64,000 bases of DNA from assembly GCA_964546815.1 (NCBI GenBank), contig CAZJLR010000001.1, forward strand, positions 372,001 through 436,000. Direction: 5' to 3'. The translations under genes and the position numbers were made by a program. This DNA is from JAIEPM01 sp964546815 (GTDB taxonomy: Bacteria; Cyanobacteriota; Vampirovibrionia; Obscuribacterales; Obscuribacteraceae). Positions within the stretch are counted from its first letter, which is position 1. Every line of letters starts with the position of its first letter. Shown in pieces: positions 1 to 7,905 of this stretch. The notes under the pieces were generated by a model, which was given only the letters and a program-made list of their open reading frames with translations, was not told the DNA's origin and made no database searches.

Positions 1-51
1 AATGAGCTACAGGCTATGACGCTTGAATTAAGGCAAAGCTATCGAATATAA
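1..51 (+). CDS. possible 3' end of an upstream gene (partial)
   Basis: Frame 1 is open from the window edge to a TAA at 49-51 and reads NELQAMTLELRQSYRI. The amphipathic, Glu/Leu/Arg-rich composition would suit the end of a helical protein, but 16 codons cannot identify a family and the open frame may be chance. Confidence 0.25.
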   Translation, partial: NELQAMTLELRQSYRI

Positions 52-97
52 GCCACAATAATTAAAAGCGTGACTTTCTTGTTTTTGGAAACTCAAA

Positions 98-373
98 ATG
101 GAATGGCTCTGGTCAATCGGCATAATAGCTATCATCATTGTCGCTCTGCCTTGCTTGCTGGTTCGCCCCCTGTTTCTGGCGATTGCTGACAAGATTGCGG
201 GCAAGAAAGGCAACGCACAAGAAATTGAAGACATGAAAAACAGAATCATGGTTCTGGAAAACGAGTTGCGCTCGGTGCGGGTGCAGGTCATACATATAGA
301 ATCGACACAAGAGTTTTCTACAAAGCTTCTAGAAGATTTGAAAGCTGAAAAGTCGGGCGAAAGAAAGCCCTGA
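98..373 (+). CDS. small membrane-anchored coiled-coil protein, hypothetical
   Basis: The gene encodes 91 residues. A hydrophobic segment at about residues 4-32 is a single membrane anchor. The rest is charged and helical (about 45-80), with heptad-like spacing that suggests a short coiled coil, so the likely topology is a membrane anchor with a soluble helical tail. No named family is recognised. The stop codon lies at the first copy of a tandem repeat, so no ordinary terminator is visible behind it. Function unknown. Confidence 0.55.
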   Translation: MEWLWSIGIIAIIIVALPCLLVRPLFLAIADKIAGKKGNAQEIEDMKNRIMVLENELRSVRVQVIHIESTQEFSTKLLEDLKAEKSGERKP

Positions 374-499
374 ATAAAGCGCCTGAATAAAGTCCGGAAT
401 AAAGTCCGGAATAAAGTCCGGAATAAAGCCCTGAATAAAGCCCGGAATAAAGCCCGGAATAAAGCCCGGAATAAAGCCCGGAATAAAGCCCGGAATAAA
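371..499 (+). repeat. 12-bp tandem repeat (AATAAAGYCCKG type)
   Basis: About ten near-perfect 12-bp copies of aataaagcccgg/aataaagtccgg follow the preceding stop codon and run into the assembly gap. Because the period is a multiple of three, every frame stays open and spurious ORFs result. The gene-free stretch 374-863 otherwise holds the gap and, at 600-863, AT-rich sequence in which I see nothing definite. Confidence 0.9.
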
Positions 500-599
500 N
501 NNNNNNNNNNNNNNNNNNNNNNNNNNNNNNNNNNNNNNNNNNNNNNNNNNNNNNNNNNNNNNNNNNNNNNNNNNNNNNNNNNNNNNNNNNNNNNNNNNN
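500..599. other. assembly gap of 100 N
   Basis: Exactly 100 undetermined bases lie at the end of the 12-bp repeat. The round number indicates a scaffold gap of unknown true size, probably a collapsed repeat array. Confidence 0.95.
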
Positions 600-863
600 G
601 CGCCTGAGTTAACACGAGTCAAAAGAAGTCTCTGAGCTACTTAGATCTGTATTTGAAGGCAAAGTGCATGGCTGCCTGCATTTAAGGCATTTTGCCCAAA
701 CTATATTGCATCGCAAATCGGTATTCGTTTGCATTTAATTAAGTCAGATTTTTTTGGATTTTTCGGCTTTTCTTCCTCTTATTAAGCGATGGCCACTGGC
801 ATATTCAGGCAAAACTTTATAGCATTGTTGCTCACGTTCCACACCGCCAAGAGGACCCCTACC

Positions 864-1073
864 ATGCCAAATGCCGTTCTAGAACCGGAAACAACATTAG
901 ATCGCACGATGCTTAATGAAATCGTACATTGGGTTAAGACACTCAAAGATGTAGGCGTTACCCCAGACGTAGCCGCACAAGTCGCCACAAAATTCTTCGT
1001 TGCTGCTTGCAACGCTACTGAAGAAGAAGAAGAAAGCTGGGATGAGTACTCTGAAGACGACGACGAAGAGTAA
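864..1073 (+). CDS. small acidic-tailed protein, hypothetical
   Basis: The predicted product has 69 residues. The start at 864 is chosen because AAGAGGA lies eight bases upstream; an in-frame ATG at 789 has no ribosome binding site. Residues about 14-50 (LDRTMLNEIVHWVKTLKDVG and following) look like two amphipathic helices. The last 18 residues are almost all Glu/Asp, plus Trp and Tyr. Such tails occur in proteins that bind basic partners or mimic nucleic acid, but no family is recognised. The gene stands alone and has its own intrinsic terminator, so it is probably monocistronic. Confidence 0.65.
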   Translation: MPNAVLEPETTLDRTMLNEIVHWVKTLKDVGVTPDVAAQVATKFFVAACNATEEEEESWDEYSEDDDEE

Positions 1074-1127
1074 AAACAGTTTTGCATTTAGCCGATTGAT
1101 AGATTCAATTAGCATTGAATAGAAAAG

Positions 1128-1159
1128 AACGAAGGATGGAAAATCGTCCTTCGTTTTTT
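1128..1159 (+). terminator. intrinsic terminator of the acidic-protein gene
   Basis: AACGAAGGA (1128-1136) pairs perfectly with TCCTTCGTT (1147-1155) around a ten-base loop and runs into a T tract. It lies 54 bases after the stop codon. Confidence 0.85.
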
Positions 1160-1311
1160 GTTGGCAAAAACAATTTATCTTTTTTCCTGGTGGAATTTTG
1201 AACTTTTTGGATCGTTTTTACGTTTATGAGTATAGGAAAGCAAAATCGCGGCCGCGAGTTTTCTAGCAGAAGACCAAATCATATACATCAGTATTAAAGG
1301 AATTTGTGACC

Positions 1312-1917
1312 ATGAAAAAATTACTCGCTTCAATCGCAGCTTTCAGCGCAATGGCTTGCCCAGCATTCGCCCAAGATTTTGACTCCAGCAAGAGCGCTTC
1401 GCCAGACACAGAGATACGCGGCGGTGTTGATCTGAACGATATAGCTGCAATACCAGGCGGACTGACTCCAGACATGGACTCAAGCGTTATAGGTGCGGCA
1501 AGTGTTTCGCCACTTGCAAATACATTTTCAGACGAACAACTTGAAAAAATTGCAAAAATCAAAGGAGCATTTAGTGACACTGCTGCAGCAAAAGCAGCAC
1601 AACTGCACACATTGGGTCGTGAATTGAAATCACAACTCAGTCAAAGCAATATAGACAAGTCTCAGGTCATGGATATTCAGGCGAAAATCAACAGCTTAAA
1701 GAATGATATTTCGAACGCTAAACTGAACATGCGCCTTGATACTATAGCAGTCCTCACACCAGAGCAAAGACAGAAATTCCACCACATGGCACTGCAAAGA
1801 CAGGTGCTTGGCGGAAGAAGAGGAGCAGGACATGAGCATGGACATCACCGTCATGGTGGCAAAGTTCCGGGCGCAGATAGCGGAGCACAAAATGGCGCAG
1901 CAACTCCTCCAGCTTAA
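1312..1917 (+). CDS. exported Spy/CpxP-like periplasmic protein
   Basis: The predicted product has 201 residues. ATG 1312 is preferred over GTG 1306 because AAAGGA sits ten bases before it. The N-terminus is a clean signal peptide (MKKLLASIAAFSAMACPAFA) with an AxA cleavage site. The mature part is helical and ends with a LTPEQRQKFHHM motif, close to the LTxxQ hallmark of the Spy/CpxP family of periplasmic chaperones and metal-stress sensors. The His/Gly-rich tail (HEHGHHRHGG) could bind metal. Two hairpins follow the gene. The Spy/CpxP assignment rests on the LTPEQ motif, size and export; metal binding is inference. Confidence 0.7.
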   Translation: MKKLLASIAAFSAMACPAFAQDFDSSKSASPDTEIRGGVDLNDIAAIPGGLTPDMDSSVIGAASVSPLANTFSDEQLEKIAKIKGAFSDTAAAKAAQLHTLGRELKSQLSQSNIDKSQVMDIQAKINSLKNDISNAKLNMRLDTIAVLTPEQRQKFHHMALQRQVLGGRRGAGHEHGHHRHGGKVPGADSGAQNGAATPPA

Positions 1918-1939
1918 GTACAAGAGTACAAAAACAGTA

Positions 1940-1968
1940 GTTTTGCTTCATCGATGGGCAAGCAAAAC
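1940..1968 (+). other. inverted repeat after the Spy/CpxP-like gene
   Basis: GTTTTGCTT (1940-1948) is exactly complementary to AAGCAAAAC (1960-1968), with CATCGATG in the loop. No T tract follows, so it may stabilise an mRNA 3' end rather than terminate transcription. Confidence 0.5.
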
Positions 1969-2001
1969 AGCATAAACTAGTAAATACGAATAATTGCAGC
2001 A

Positions 2002-2063
2002 CTGATTCTCATGATTCATCGTCAAGCAAAACGATGAATCATCGAGAATCAGTCTGCTTTTTC
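2002..2063 (+). terminator. long hairpin, probable terminator
   Basis: A stem of about 21 bp joins 2002-2022 to 2031-2052 with one interruption. It is followed by TCTGCTTTTTC. It ends the Spy/CpxP-like transcript. Confidence 0.75.
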
Positions 2064-2547
2064 AGTAACTTTTCACTTGAGCCGATCAAGTCAGATCGAA
2101 TTAGAGTTATGCAAAATCAAAAGCTTTTTGACAGCTAGTTTATTACTTCGGTGGAGTCGTTTTTAGAGCACTCAAAATTTTTTATAGCAAGATTCTCAGC
2201 GCCAGGTCATTCTCATTAAGCATATATTTAAGTTCCCGGGTGGCACTCCAGCGCTATGGTCTCAGGCTTAGTGCCGCAGTGGAATTTCAAGTTTAGAAAT
2301 CGTCTACAAGAAGAACACTGACACTACCAGTGAAGCCTTTCAATTTTAGATCTTTAAAAATCCGTGTAGTTTTAACGGCAAGCCAACATAGAATTGCTAA
2401 ATTGAAATTCTAGGAAAGGTTGATTAGTTCAATCATTCGTCGAATCAATTCAAGCGCACAAAGTGCCTGGAAAGAACAGCGACAAGCACAAATTTTCAGT
2501 TTTCAAATGTCTCAATCAAGCGTGATCTTTTTTTAGGAGGCGTAAAA
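2064..2547 (+). promoter_or_regulatory. long leader region upstream of the hsp20 pair
   Basis: This 484-base stretch has no gene. It contains the inverted repeat GGCACT (2242-2247)/AGTGCC (2270-2275), and it ends in a strong AGGAGG at 2536-2541. Small heat-shock genes are commonly controlled by HrcA/CIRCE sites or RNA thermometers, but I find no canonical CIRCE pair. The leader is long enough for a thermometer; this is a suggestion, not a demonstrated element. Confidence 0.3.
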
Positions 2548-2991
2548 ATGATGCTACAAAGATTTGTAGATAAAGACGTATTCAGCTCATTGAGGGATAT
2601 GCAAAGACTGCAACGACAATTAAACCGGCTAATAGGCGCCGACAATAACTCATTTTCAGCGCAAGAATTTCCAGCATTTAACGTCTGGACTTCAGACAAC
2701 GGAGCCATTGTTAGAGCTGAAATTCCGGGTGTAGAGTCTGAAGATGTTGATATCAGCATAGTCAACGACACACTTACAATTAGAGGCTCCCAAAAGGCTG
2801 AAACTTTCCAAAACGGCGAAACATGCCACAGACAAGAGCGCGGATACGGAACTTTTGTCCGCTCGATTCGCATGCCGTTCACAGTGAATGTTGACGGAGT
2901 GAGCGCACGCTTCAGCGATGGTGTTTTGCATCTTGAAGTTCCAAAAGCCGAATCTGAAAAGCCCAGAAAAATTAGCGTTGTGTCTCAATAA
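2548..2991 (+). CDS. small heat-shock protein, Hsp20/alpha-crystallin family
   Basis: The predicted product has 147 residues. It is an ATP-independent holdase that keeps unfolding proteins soluble. The alpha-crystallin domain spans about residues 45-140. It includes a strand ending in AEIPGVESEDVDI, the LTIRGSQK strand, the conserved FVRSIRMPF strand and the GVLHLEVPKAE strand. A variable N-terminal arm (about 1-44) precedes the domain, and the short C-terminal tail lacks an obvious IxI anchor. The start is set by AGGAGG just upstream (a second ATG follows immediately). A paralogue begins 29 bases downstream, so the two are probably co-transcribed. Confidence 0.92.
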   Translation: MMLQRFVDKDVFSSLRDMQRLQRQLNRLIGADNNSFSAQEFPAFNVWTSDNGAIVRAEIPGVESEDVDISIVNDTLTIRGSQKAETFQNGETCHRQERGYGTFVRSIRMPFTVNVDGVSARFSDGVLHLEVPKAESEKPRKISVVSQ

Positions 2992-3020
2992 AGTCTAAAT
3001 TTCAGCAAAGGAGTATCGAT

Positions 3021-3425
3021 ATGCCTACTGAACTGATGGAGAGCAAAACACAAGAACTCTCAACCAATGATGCTGCAGAACAAGCAAAAGAGCGTGCAGT
3101 ATTCGTGCCACGCACAGACATATATGAGTCGCAAGAACACTTGCTTGTTTTAACCGACATGCCTGGTGTCAAACTTGAAGACGTCGATATCACTCTAGAG
3201 CATAATATTTTGACAATCGAAGGCAAAGTAGAAGAGCCAAAATTCAAGGGCTACAACTTAACTTATTCAGAATATGCTACAGGTGATTACAAGAGAGTAT
3301 TCACACTTTCAAACGAGATTGATAGAGAAGGTATACAAGCCTCTATAAAAAACGGTGTCCTAAAGTTATCACTGCCCAAGAGCAAGCGAGCAACGGCAAA
3401 AAAGATCACTGTGCAAGCGCAGTAA
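3021..3425 (+). CDS. second small heat-shock protein, Hsp20 family
   Basis: The predicted product has 134 residues. The alpha-crystallin domain occupies about residues 30-125, with the hallmark TDMPGVKLEDVDITLE, LTIEGKVEE and NGVLKLSLPKSK segments. It diverges strongly from the gene just upstream, so the pair is an old duplication or functionally specialised. Tandem sHsps often form mixed oligomers. AAAGGAG sits seven to eight bases before the ATG. The 128 bases after the stop codon show no clear terminator. Confidence 0.92.
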   Translation: MPTELMESKTQELSTNDAAEQAKERAVFVPRTDIYESQEHLLVLTDMPGVKLEDVDITLEHNILTIEGKVEEPKFKGYNLTYSEYATGDYKRVFTLSNEIDREGIQASIKNGVLKLSLPKSKRATAKKITVQAQ

Positions 3426-3553
3426 ACAAAGATATTGAGCAGGGTACTTTAGGCAAAGATAAGCAAGGCAAAGTTCTATTGCTTAATGCCGACATGGCGG
3501 TGGTATATTAGAGCACGTCCCCGGCTGAAATCCAGGCAAGGATAAGCTACTAA

Positions 3554-4060
3554 ATGCGCCGAATATTTACCACCACCATGTTCGGCATTATATGTGCTCT
3601 ATTTGGACTTGCCGCGGGGGTCTGGTTTGCTCCCCAGTTGAAGTTGAGCCCGCCGTTTCAAATGATTGCTTCGTTTGCGTACAAAGTACCCTGGTCTAAA
3701 TCTATCAGCCAGGCTGACAGTAATAGTCCATTTGAAATGTACGATTATCCGACAATCAAATGGCGTCCACGACCCTTTGCCGACCCAGATGGTGCAATTG
3801 CCCAATTATGGACAAGGTACGAGTGGAATGACAATACACACAGTTCAGGCAAAATGAACTACAGGCTGACTGTTTTTAAGGCACCAGGCAAAACTCAGTG
3901 CACAGTTCAACTACTAGACGACAAAGGATTCAAAATCACTCAGTTTGATGCCACTGACTTTCACCAGGTGCCGGGCGCACCAGACATAATGGAAGCGCGA
4001 GACAGTTTTGCTGTCACAGAAGACCAATACAAAAAAGTCGGCGACTATGCCGTCAACTAG
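3554..4060 (+). CDS. single-pass membrane or exported protein, hypothetical
   Basis: The predicted product has 168 residues. An uncleaved signal anchor or signal peptide lies at about residues 6-27 (TTTMFGIICALFGLAAGVWF). The remaining ~140 residues, rich in Trp, Tyr and Asp with alternating hydrophobic strands, would lie outside the cytoplasm. No family is recognised. AAGGATAAG precedes the start at slightly long spacing. The next gene starts about 30 bases on, in the same direction, so they may form a unit. Function unknown. Confidence 0.6.
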   Translation: MRRIFTTTMFGIICALFGLAAGVWFAPQLKLSPPFQMIASFAYKVPWSKSISQADSNSPFEMYDYPTIKWRPRPFADPDGAIAQLWTRYEWNDNTHSSGKMNYRLTVFKAPGKTQCTVQLLDDKGFKITQFDATDFHQVPGAPDIMEARDSFAVTEDQYKKVGDYAVN

Positions 4061-4092
4061 CTTTGTTTAGAGCCTTTTTGGGTTGTTATCAG

Positions 4093-5607
4093 ATGCAGAT
4101 TGGCAATAAACAGCAACAAGCTTTAGTATTGATTCTGCTGCTAACAGCACAATCTCAACTGGCGCAAGCTAAGCCAACAAGCAAGCGTAAGTTTATTCCG
4201 CTGACAAAAACATTAGAACCAAAATTTGATACGTCGCTGGTTCCGCAGCCATCTCATTTTGAGTTAAAAACAACATACACACAAATTGTTTATCCAAAAG
4301 ACCCTGCAAAAATTTTGCATGGAGAAACAAAAGTTGTTGACCTTACAGGCAAAGTAAACAACGATATTTTGCGAGGTCAAATTAGCCAGGAAGATCGCAT
4401 ATCGACAATCAATACACGCGAATACGGCATCAAGCCGAAGTTTTTTGTTGATTTGCGAAAAATGGAAGCTAAACTGGCACCAGATTTTGCCTGGCAGATG
4501 GAAGCGCAAATGAAAGATGCGCAACGTAAGCTTGCCGGTCAAGTTGAAAAGCAAGAAAAGTTGATGAACAAGGAGCTCAAGGGGCGTCAGCCAATCACCG
4601 ATATGCCAGCCTTGCCCGCATCGGCAAATGCAAATCCAGATAAAACTAAAGCACTCGATGCAGCAATTGAAAAAGCTAGAGAGCGCAACAGACAAAACAG
4701 CAATCCACTTCAAGCCCTTGAAGATGCCATTGCTAAAGCCAGAGCTAAAGCCAATGCTGAGGCAAATGCAAAAGCGCCGCCTGAGATTCCAGGCAAACAA
4801 GTTGCGCTGCCGGCGCAAGCTGGCATCGCAAAAATAGCGGCTATGCCTTTTGACGGTGGAGGCAAACTGGACACAAGCAATGCCGAACGCCAAATGTCCG
4901 ACGAGCTAAACAAAGCCAAATCAACTATTCCGATTCCTAATATTACAAGCTCTGTCAAAATGCCCAATCCAGAACAAAAATCAGTGTCTGCAATTCCTTT
5001 GCTGCCTAAAAAAAATCTGGCAGACCCAGAAAAACTAATGGCAGAACAATTAGCTAAAGCCAGGCTTTTGCCCAGTGCCGATGAACAGGTTAAAGCAGCT
5101 TTGATAAGAGCAAACACAGCCGCTCAGCTTCGATTGAACAAAGCGCAGCCGCAGTTGAACGCAATCATGACTAGTTTGCGGCGCCTGCCATCTCCAGATA
5201 TGCCGAGCGAATTGAGTGCAGGCAAAGCGCTAGAACTAGATGCGAAAACTGCGGTGGAATGGGACGCCTGGCATGCTCATTTTGCGGAGCTGGCGCGCGA
5301 CCCAATATTGAAAGCAGTGAACAAAGCGGGCAGTCCTGCCGGAAGCAACACAGTTGAAATAACAGTGCGGCGCGACCATCATTTGACAGTAAGCCTCAGT
5401 CAAAAAGCGAATAATGCATTTGACCAGGCAATTTTGCAATCTTATGAATCTTTAGATGGCAATCAAGCATTGGAATTTCCGGCCGGGTCGCGGCGCAGCA
5501 GCGTTACCTTTTTAATTGACAACAAGCATGCAGATAGTGCTGCTCCGTCTGTGGTTAAAAGCCAGACAAGTGTGGGCGACAAAGAAATATTTCGCCTGAA
5601 GCACTAA
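4093..5607 (+). CDS. exported Ala/Lys-rich protein with TonB/TolA-C-like domain
   Basis: The predicted product has 504 residues. ATG 4093 is chosen because it gives a good signal peptide (hydrophobic LVLILLLTAQ, cleavage after AQA); a TTG at 4063 is an alternative. The middle (about 130-380) is low-complexity helical sequence with repeated EKARERN/AKARAKANAEAN patterns, like the long helical spacer of TolA. The last ~95 residues (VEITVRRDHHLTVSL, then a helix, then ALEFPAGSRRSSVTFLI) follow the beta-alpha-beta order of TonB/TolA C-terminal domains. Such proteins usually have an N-terminal membrane anchor, whereas this one looks cleavable. Assignment is by pattern only. Confidence 0.6.
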   Translation: MQIGNKQQQALVLILLLTAQSQLAQAKPTSKRKFIPLTKTLEPKFDTSLVPQPSHFELKTTYTQIVYPKDPAKILHGETKVVDLTGKVNNDILRGQISQEDRISTINTREYGIKPKFFVDLRKMEAKLAPDFAWQMEAQMKDAQRKLAGQVEKQEKLMNKELKGRQPITDMPALPASANANPDKTKALDAAIEKARERNRQNSNPLQALEDAIAKARAKANAEANAKAPPEIPGKQVALPAQAGIAKIAAMPFDGGGKLDTSNAERQMSDELNKAKSTIPIPNITSSVKMPNPEQKSVSAIPLLPKKNLADPEKLMAEQLAKARLLPSADEQVKAALIRANTAAQLRLNKAQPQLNAIMTSLRRLPSPDMPSELSAGKALELDAKTAVEWDAWHAHFAELARDPILKAVNKAGSPAGSNTVEITVRRDHHLTVSLSQKANNAFDQAILQSYESLDGNQALEFPAGSRRSSVTFLIDNKHADSAAPSVVKSQTSVGDKEIFRLKH

Positions 5608-5660
5608 ATCAGCATCTATTCTTGCAGAAACAAATCAAGCTTCTCTTTGCACTTATAAGT

Positions 5661-6437
5661 TCAGCCTGCAACATTTTCAGCGCCGACAGAGTCTGTACGT
5701 AGCCAATTGTAGCCAAGAACAATGTAAGTGATACAGACTGGAACGGTGATTAACTCCCATGCTTCAGGTTTGCAAAAAAACAAATAGAACAAAGCAGTAA
5801 GAACTATACTTGGTGTCATAGCAACAATCGACATTCTAATTGCTGTTTTGAAGCCGAGCTTTTGGGAGTCGACTATCATTGCCACTACAGAATAGATTAA
5901 CGCCAAAATAATGTGCCCTAGAAAAACTAGCGGAACAATCAGTAATCCAAAGATCAAAAGCTTTAGTGCAACATCTTGCAGAAATCCTTGCAAGTTGCCG
6001 GCAGGCAAATCAAAATCAAAACCCTGGAACCAGGGTATAGGCTTATCATTGCTGACAAAGCGAAATCCTTGCTCTGTCAGGAGCAAATCGGCATCACCCA
6101 TTTCGCCGGCGTTGCTTGAAGTATCGAATACGATAAGTTTTGGCTCTTTAGTCAAAATATTTTTGAACTGTACTTTGCATGGGCTGGGTTTATTGATGCT
6201 AAAACGGCCGTCCTTCAGTTTCATATCAGGCATTTTTTCGTAAATGGCTACTGATTCAGCGCTATTAATAGATTCAACAATATGGAAATAACCGCTGGCG
6301 ACGCTTACTGTATTGCAAATTACTAGAAGAACGAACAAGTACAAAAAACCAAAGCCTTTGCCTTTCAAGGCTGTGTCTCGGTAAAATTGCTTAGAATAGA
6401 ATGCATATAATGGTGCACGAAAAATAGAATATTCCAT
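5661..6437 (-). CDS. DUF1189-like integral membrane protein
   Basis: The predicted product has 258 residues. ATG 6437 has AGAGGA nine bases upstream (a TTG at 6440 is adjacent). The layout resembles the DUF1189 family. A first membrane segment lies at about residues 30-50, followed by an extracytoplasmic domain of ~110 residues (KMPDMKLKDGRF, LIVFDTSSNAG) and about four C-terminal membrane segments. The N-terminal FRAPLYAFYSKQFYRD motif matches the start typical of the family, whose function is unknown. The gene is convergent with the exported TonB-like protein and close to the cNMP gene. Confidence 0.65.
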   Translation of the reverse strand: MEYSIFRAPLYAFYSKQFYRDTALKGKGFGFLYLFVLLVICNTVSVASGYFHIVESINSAESVAIYEKMPDMKLKDGRFSINKPSPCKVQFKNILTKEPKLIVFDTSSNAGEMGDADLLLTEQGFRFVSNDKPIPWFQGFDFDLPAGNLQGFLQDVALKLLIFGLLIVPLVFLGHIILALIYSVVAMIVDSQKLGFKTAIRMSIVAMTPSIVLTALFYLFFCKPEAWELITVPVCITYIVLGYNWLRTDSVGAENVAG

Positions 6438-6485
6438 CAAGAATTTTCCTCTATTCCAGACAATAGTATTTTGTTTGCATTGGCA

Positions 6486-7874
6486 CTATAGAACTTGCAT
6501 TTTGAGAACAAGTTCCATGAGATTGTTGCCCAAAAGGAGTAAGGCTGCGATATTATCAGGCGACGTAGAAAACTCAGAGCTTGCTCCGCGCATATCAAGG
6601 CAGGGAGAATCCATGTGAACACGCAGTCCGGTCAAAACAGGAAAAGTTTTGCTTGTTTTAGCCAGAGCTTCTTGTAACAACATTCTTACTTCAACTTTTC
6701 CGTACATCAAGCCAAGGTTCGTTGAAACGCCATTCATGGCATTAATTACCTTAACCAGCTCGAAGGGGCTTTCCACTGTGCCGGAAGGCTTTTCGCCCTT
6801 AGCGATGTGCATGAGGTCTTGCAAGCTAGGTTTGCTAAATTGGCCGGTGCGTCGTCGCAGTTCATCAGTTATTTTGGGGCCGTCTTCTTGCTTAACCCAA
6901 TTAGCTTTGATTACTTCGTCGATTGCACTCAGGACTGTATATCTGTCATAGCGTAATTGTTTGCAAATAGACTCTGTCGTGCAGCCCATTTCAATCAGAG
7001 TCCAGAGAGTACGCAATAAATCACGGCGCTCAGGTCCGAAGGCTGCAAGGTCTGGGACAGTTTTGATTTGAGTATATACAGCATTTGGCCAGCCTGTGCT
7101 CTTTATGAGCTTTGGTAGTTCATCTGCGCGGCGAGCTCCTTCGATCAAAAGCATATGAGGAGGACGACTGCAAAGGTTCTTATCCATGTCTTTCTGATCA
7201 GACTTTGTCTGGTCGAAAGTAAAATCGAGTGGGTCTGAACTATTCATCAGTTCGTACAAAGCGTGTTCGCCGCCCAAGTGGTCATAACTAGCATTTGCAA
7301 TAACTGAATTTTGCAAAATCAAGCGTCCGACAGCGCGCCCGCCCCGTCCAAACAAAGACAAAATACCGTCTTGCCTGGAAGCTATAATCGTTTGAATTAC
7401 AGTAGGCAAATCAAAGAAAGCCAGGTTGCCTTGCAGACCAGGTGGCTTGAATGCTGAACCTTCAGCATTTCTTCTGTTGATAATATCTTGAATTTGAGAA
7501 GTGATGGCTGGAAACTTGCGTATCACTTCTCTTAGAGCCGCGGTGGGGAGGCGCAGTACAGTTGCTTCTTCAGGCACACGGATAGTTGCGTTGCGTGGTG
7601 CATCTTGCAATACAGCCATCTCACCGAAGCATTCACCTGCAGTAAGATATGCTATAACTTTTTTACCCTGCAGAACTGCGACACTTCCGCTTTTTATTAC
7701 ATAGAGACCATCCGGCGGATCTCCTGCGCTAAAAATAATTTGCCCGGGACCGCACACAATCTCAGTAAATAAGAGACTGAGGCTTTCAAGCACATTCCTA
7801 TCTAGCACCTGGAATATGGAATAATTCTTGAGGAAGTCTGTGACCTCAAGTGTTTTTTCCGTAGTAGTGCCCAT
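6486..7874 (-). CDS. cyclic-nucleotide-binding domain plus DUF4388 (PATAN-like) protein
   Basis: The predicted product has 462 residues. The start at 7874 has AAGGA upstream; longer in-frame starts overlap the neighbouring gene. Residues about 10-125 form a cNMP-binding (CRP-type) domain with PDGLYVIKSGSVAV, GECFGEMAVL and the phosphate-binding segment DAPRNATIRV. Residues about 145-250 (GNLAFFDLPTVIQTIIASRQ, GILSLFGRGG) match DUF4388/PATAN, found in bacterial signalling proteins. A helix-turn-helix-like stretch follows (CTTESICKQLRYDRYTVLSAI). The C-terminal ~90 residues are unassigned. It begins 31 bases after the MshEN/TPR gene, so the two are probably one signalling operon. Confidence 0.82.
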   Translation of the reverse strand: MGTTTEKTLEVTDFLKNYSIFQVLDRNVLESLSLLFTEIVCGPGQIIFSAGDPPDGLYVIKSGSVAVLQGKKVIAYLTAGECFGEMAVLQDAPRNATIRVPEEATVLRLPTAALREVIRKFPAITSQIQDIINRRNAEGSAFKPPGLQGNLAFFDLPTVIQTIIASRQDGILSLFGRGGRAVGRLILQNSVIANASYDHLGGEHALYELMNSSDPLDFTFDQTKSDQKDMDKNLCSRPPHMLLIEGARRADELPKLIKSTGWPNAVYTQIKTVPDLAAFGPERRDLLRTLWTLIEMGCTTESICKQLRYDRYTVLSAIDEVIKANWVKQEDGPKITDELRRRTGQFSKPSLQDLMHIAKGEKPSGTVESPFELVKVINAMNGVSTNLGLMYGKVEVRMLLQEALAKTSKTFPVLTGLRVHMDSPCLDMRGASSEFSTSPDNIAALLLLGNNLMELVLKMQVL

Positions 7875-7905
7875 AGATTCGGTCCTTCCGCGAGTTAGCT
7901 TTAGA

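Noticed and set aside
28..622. Two minus-strand ORFs across the 12-bp repeat and gap
   Set aside because: They consist of FRAL/FIPG-type repeats made by the tandem array and run of N; no ribosome site or family.
2064..2547. CIRCE element upstream of hsp20
   Set aside because: TTAGAGCACTC near 2161 resembles half a CIRCE site, but the complementary half is absent.
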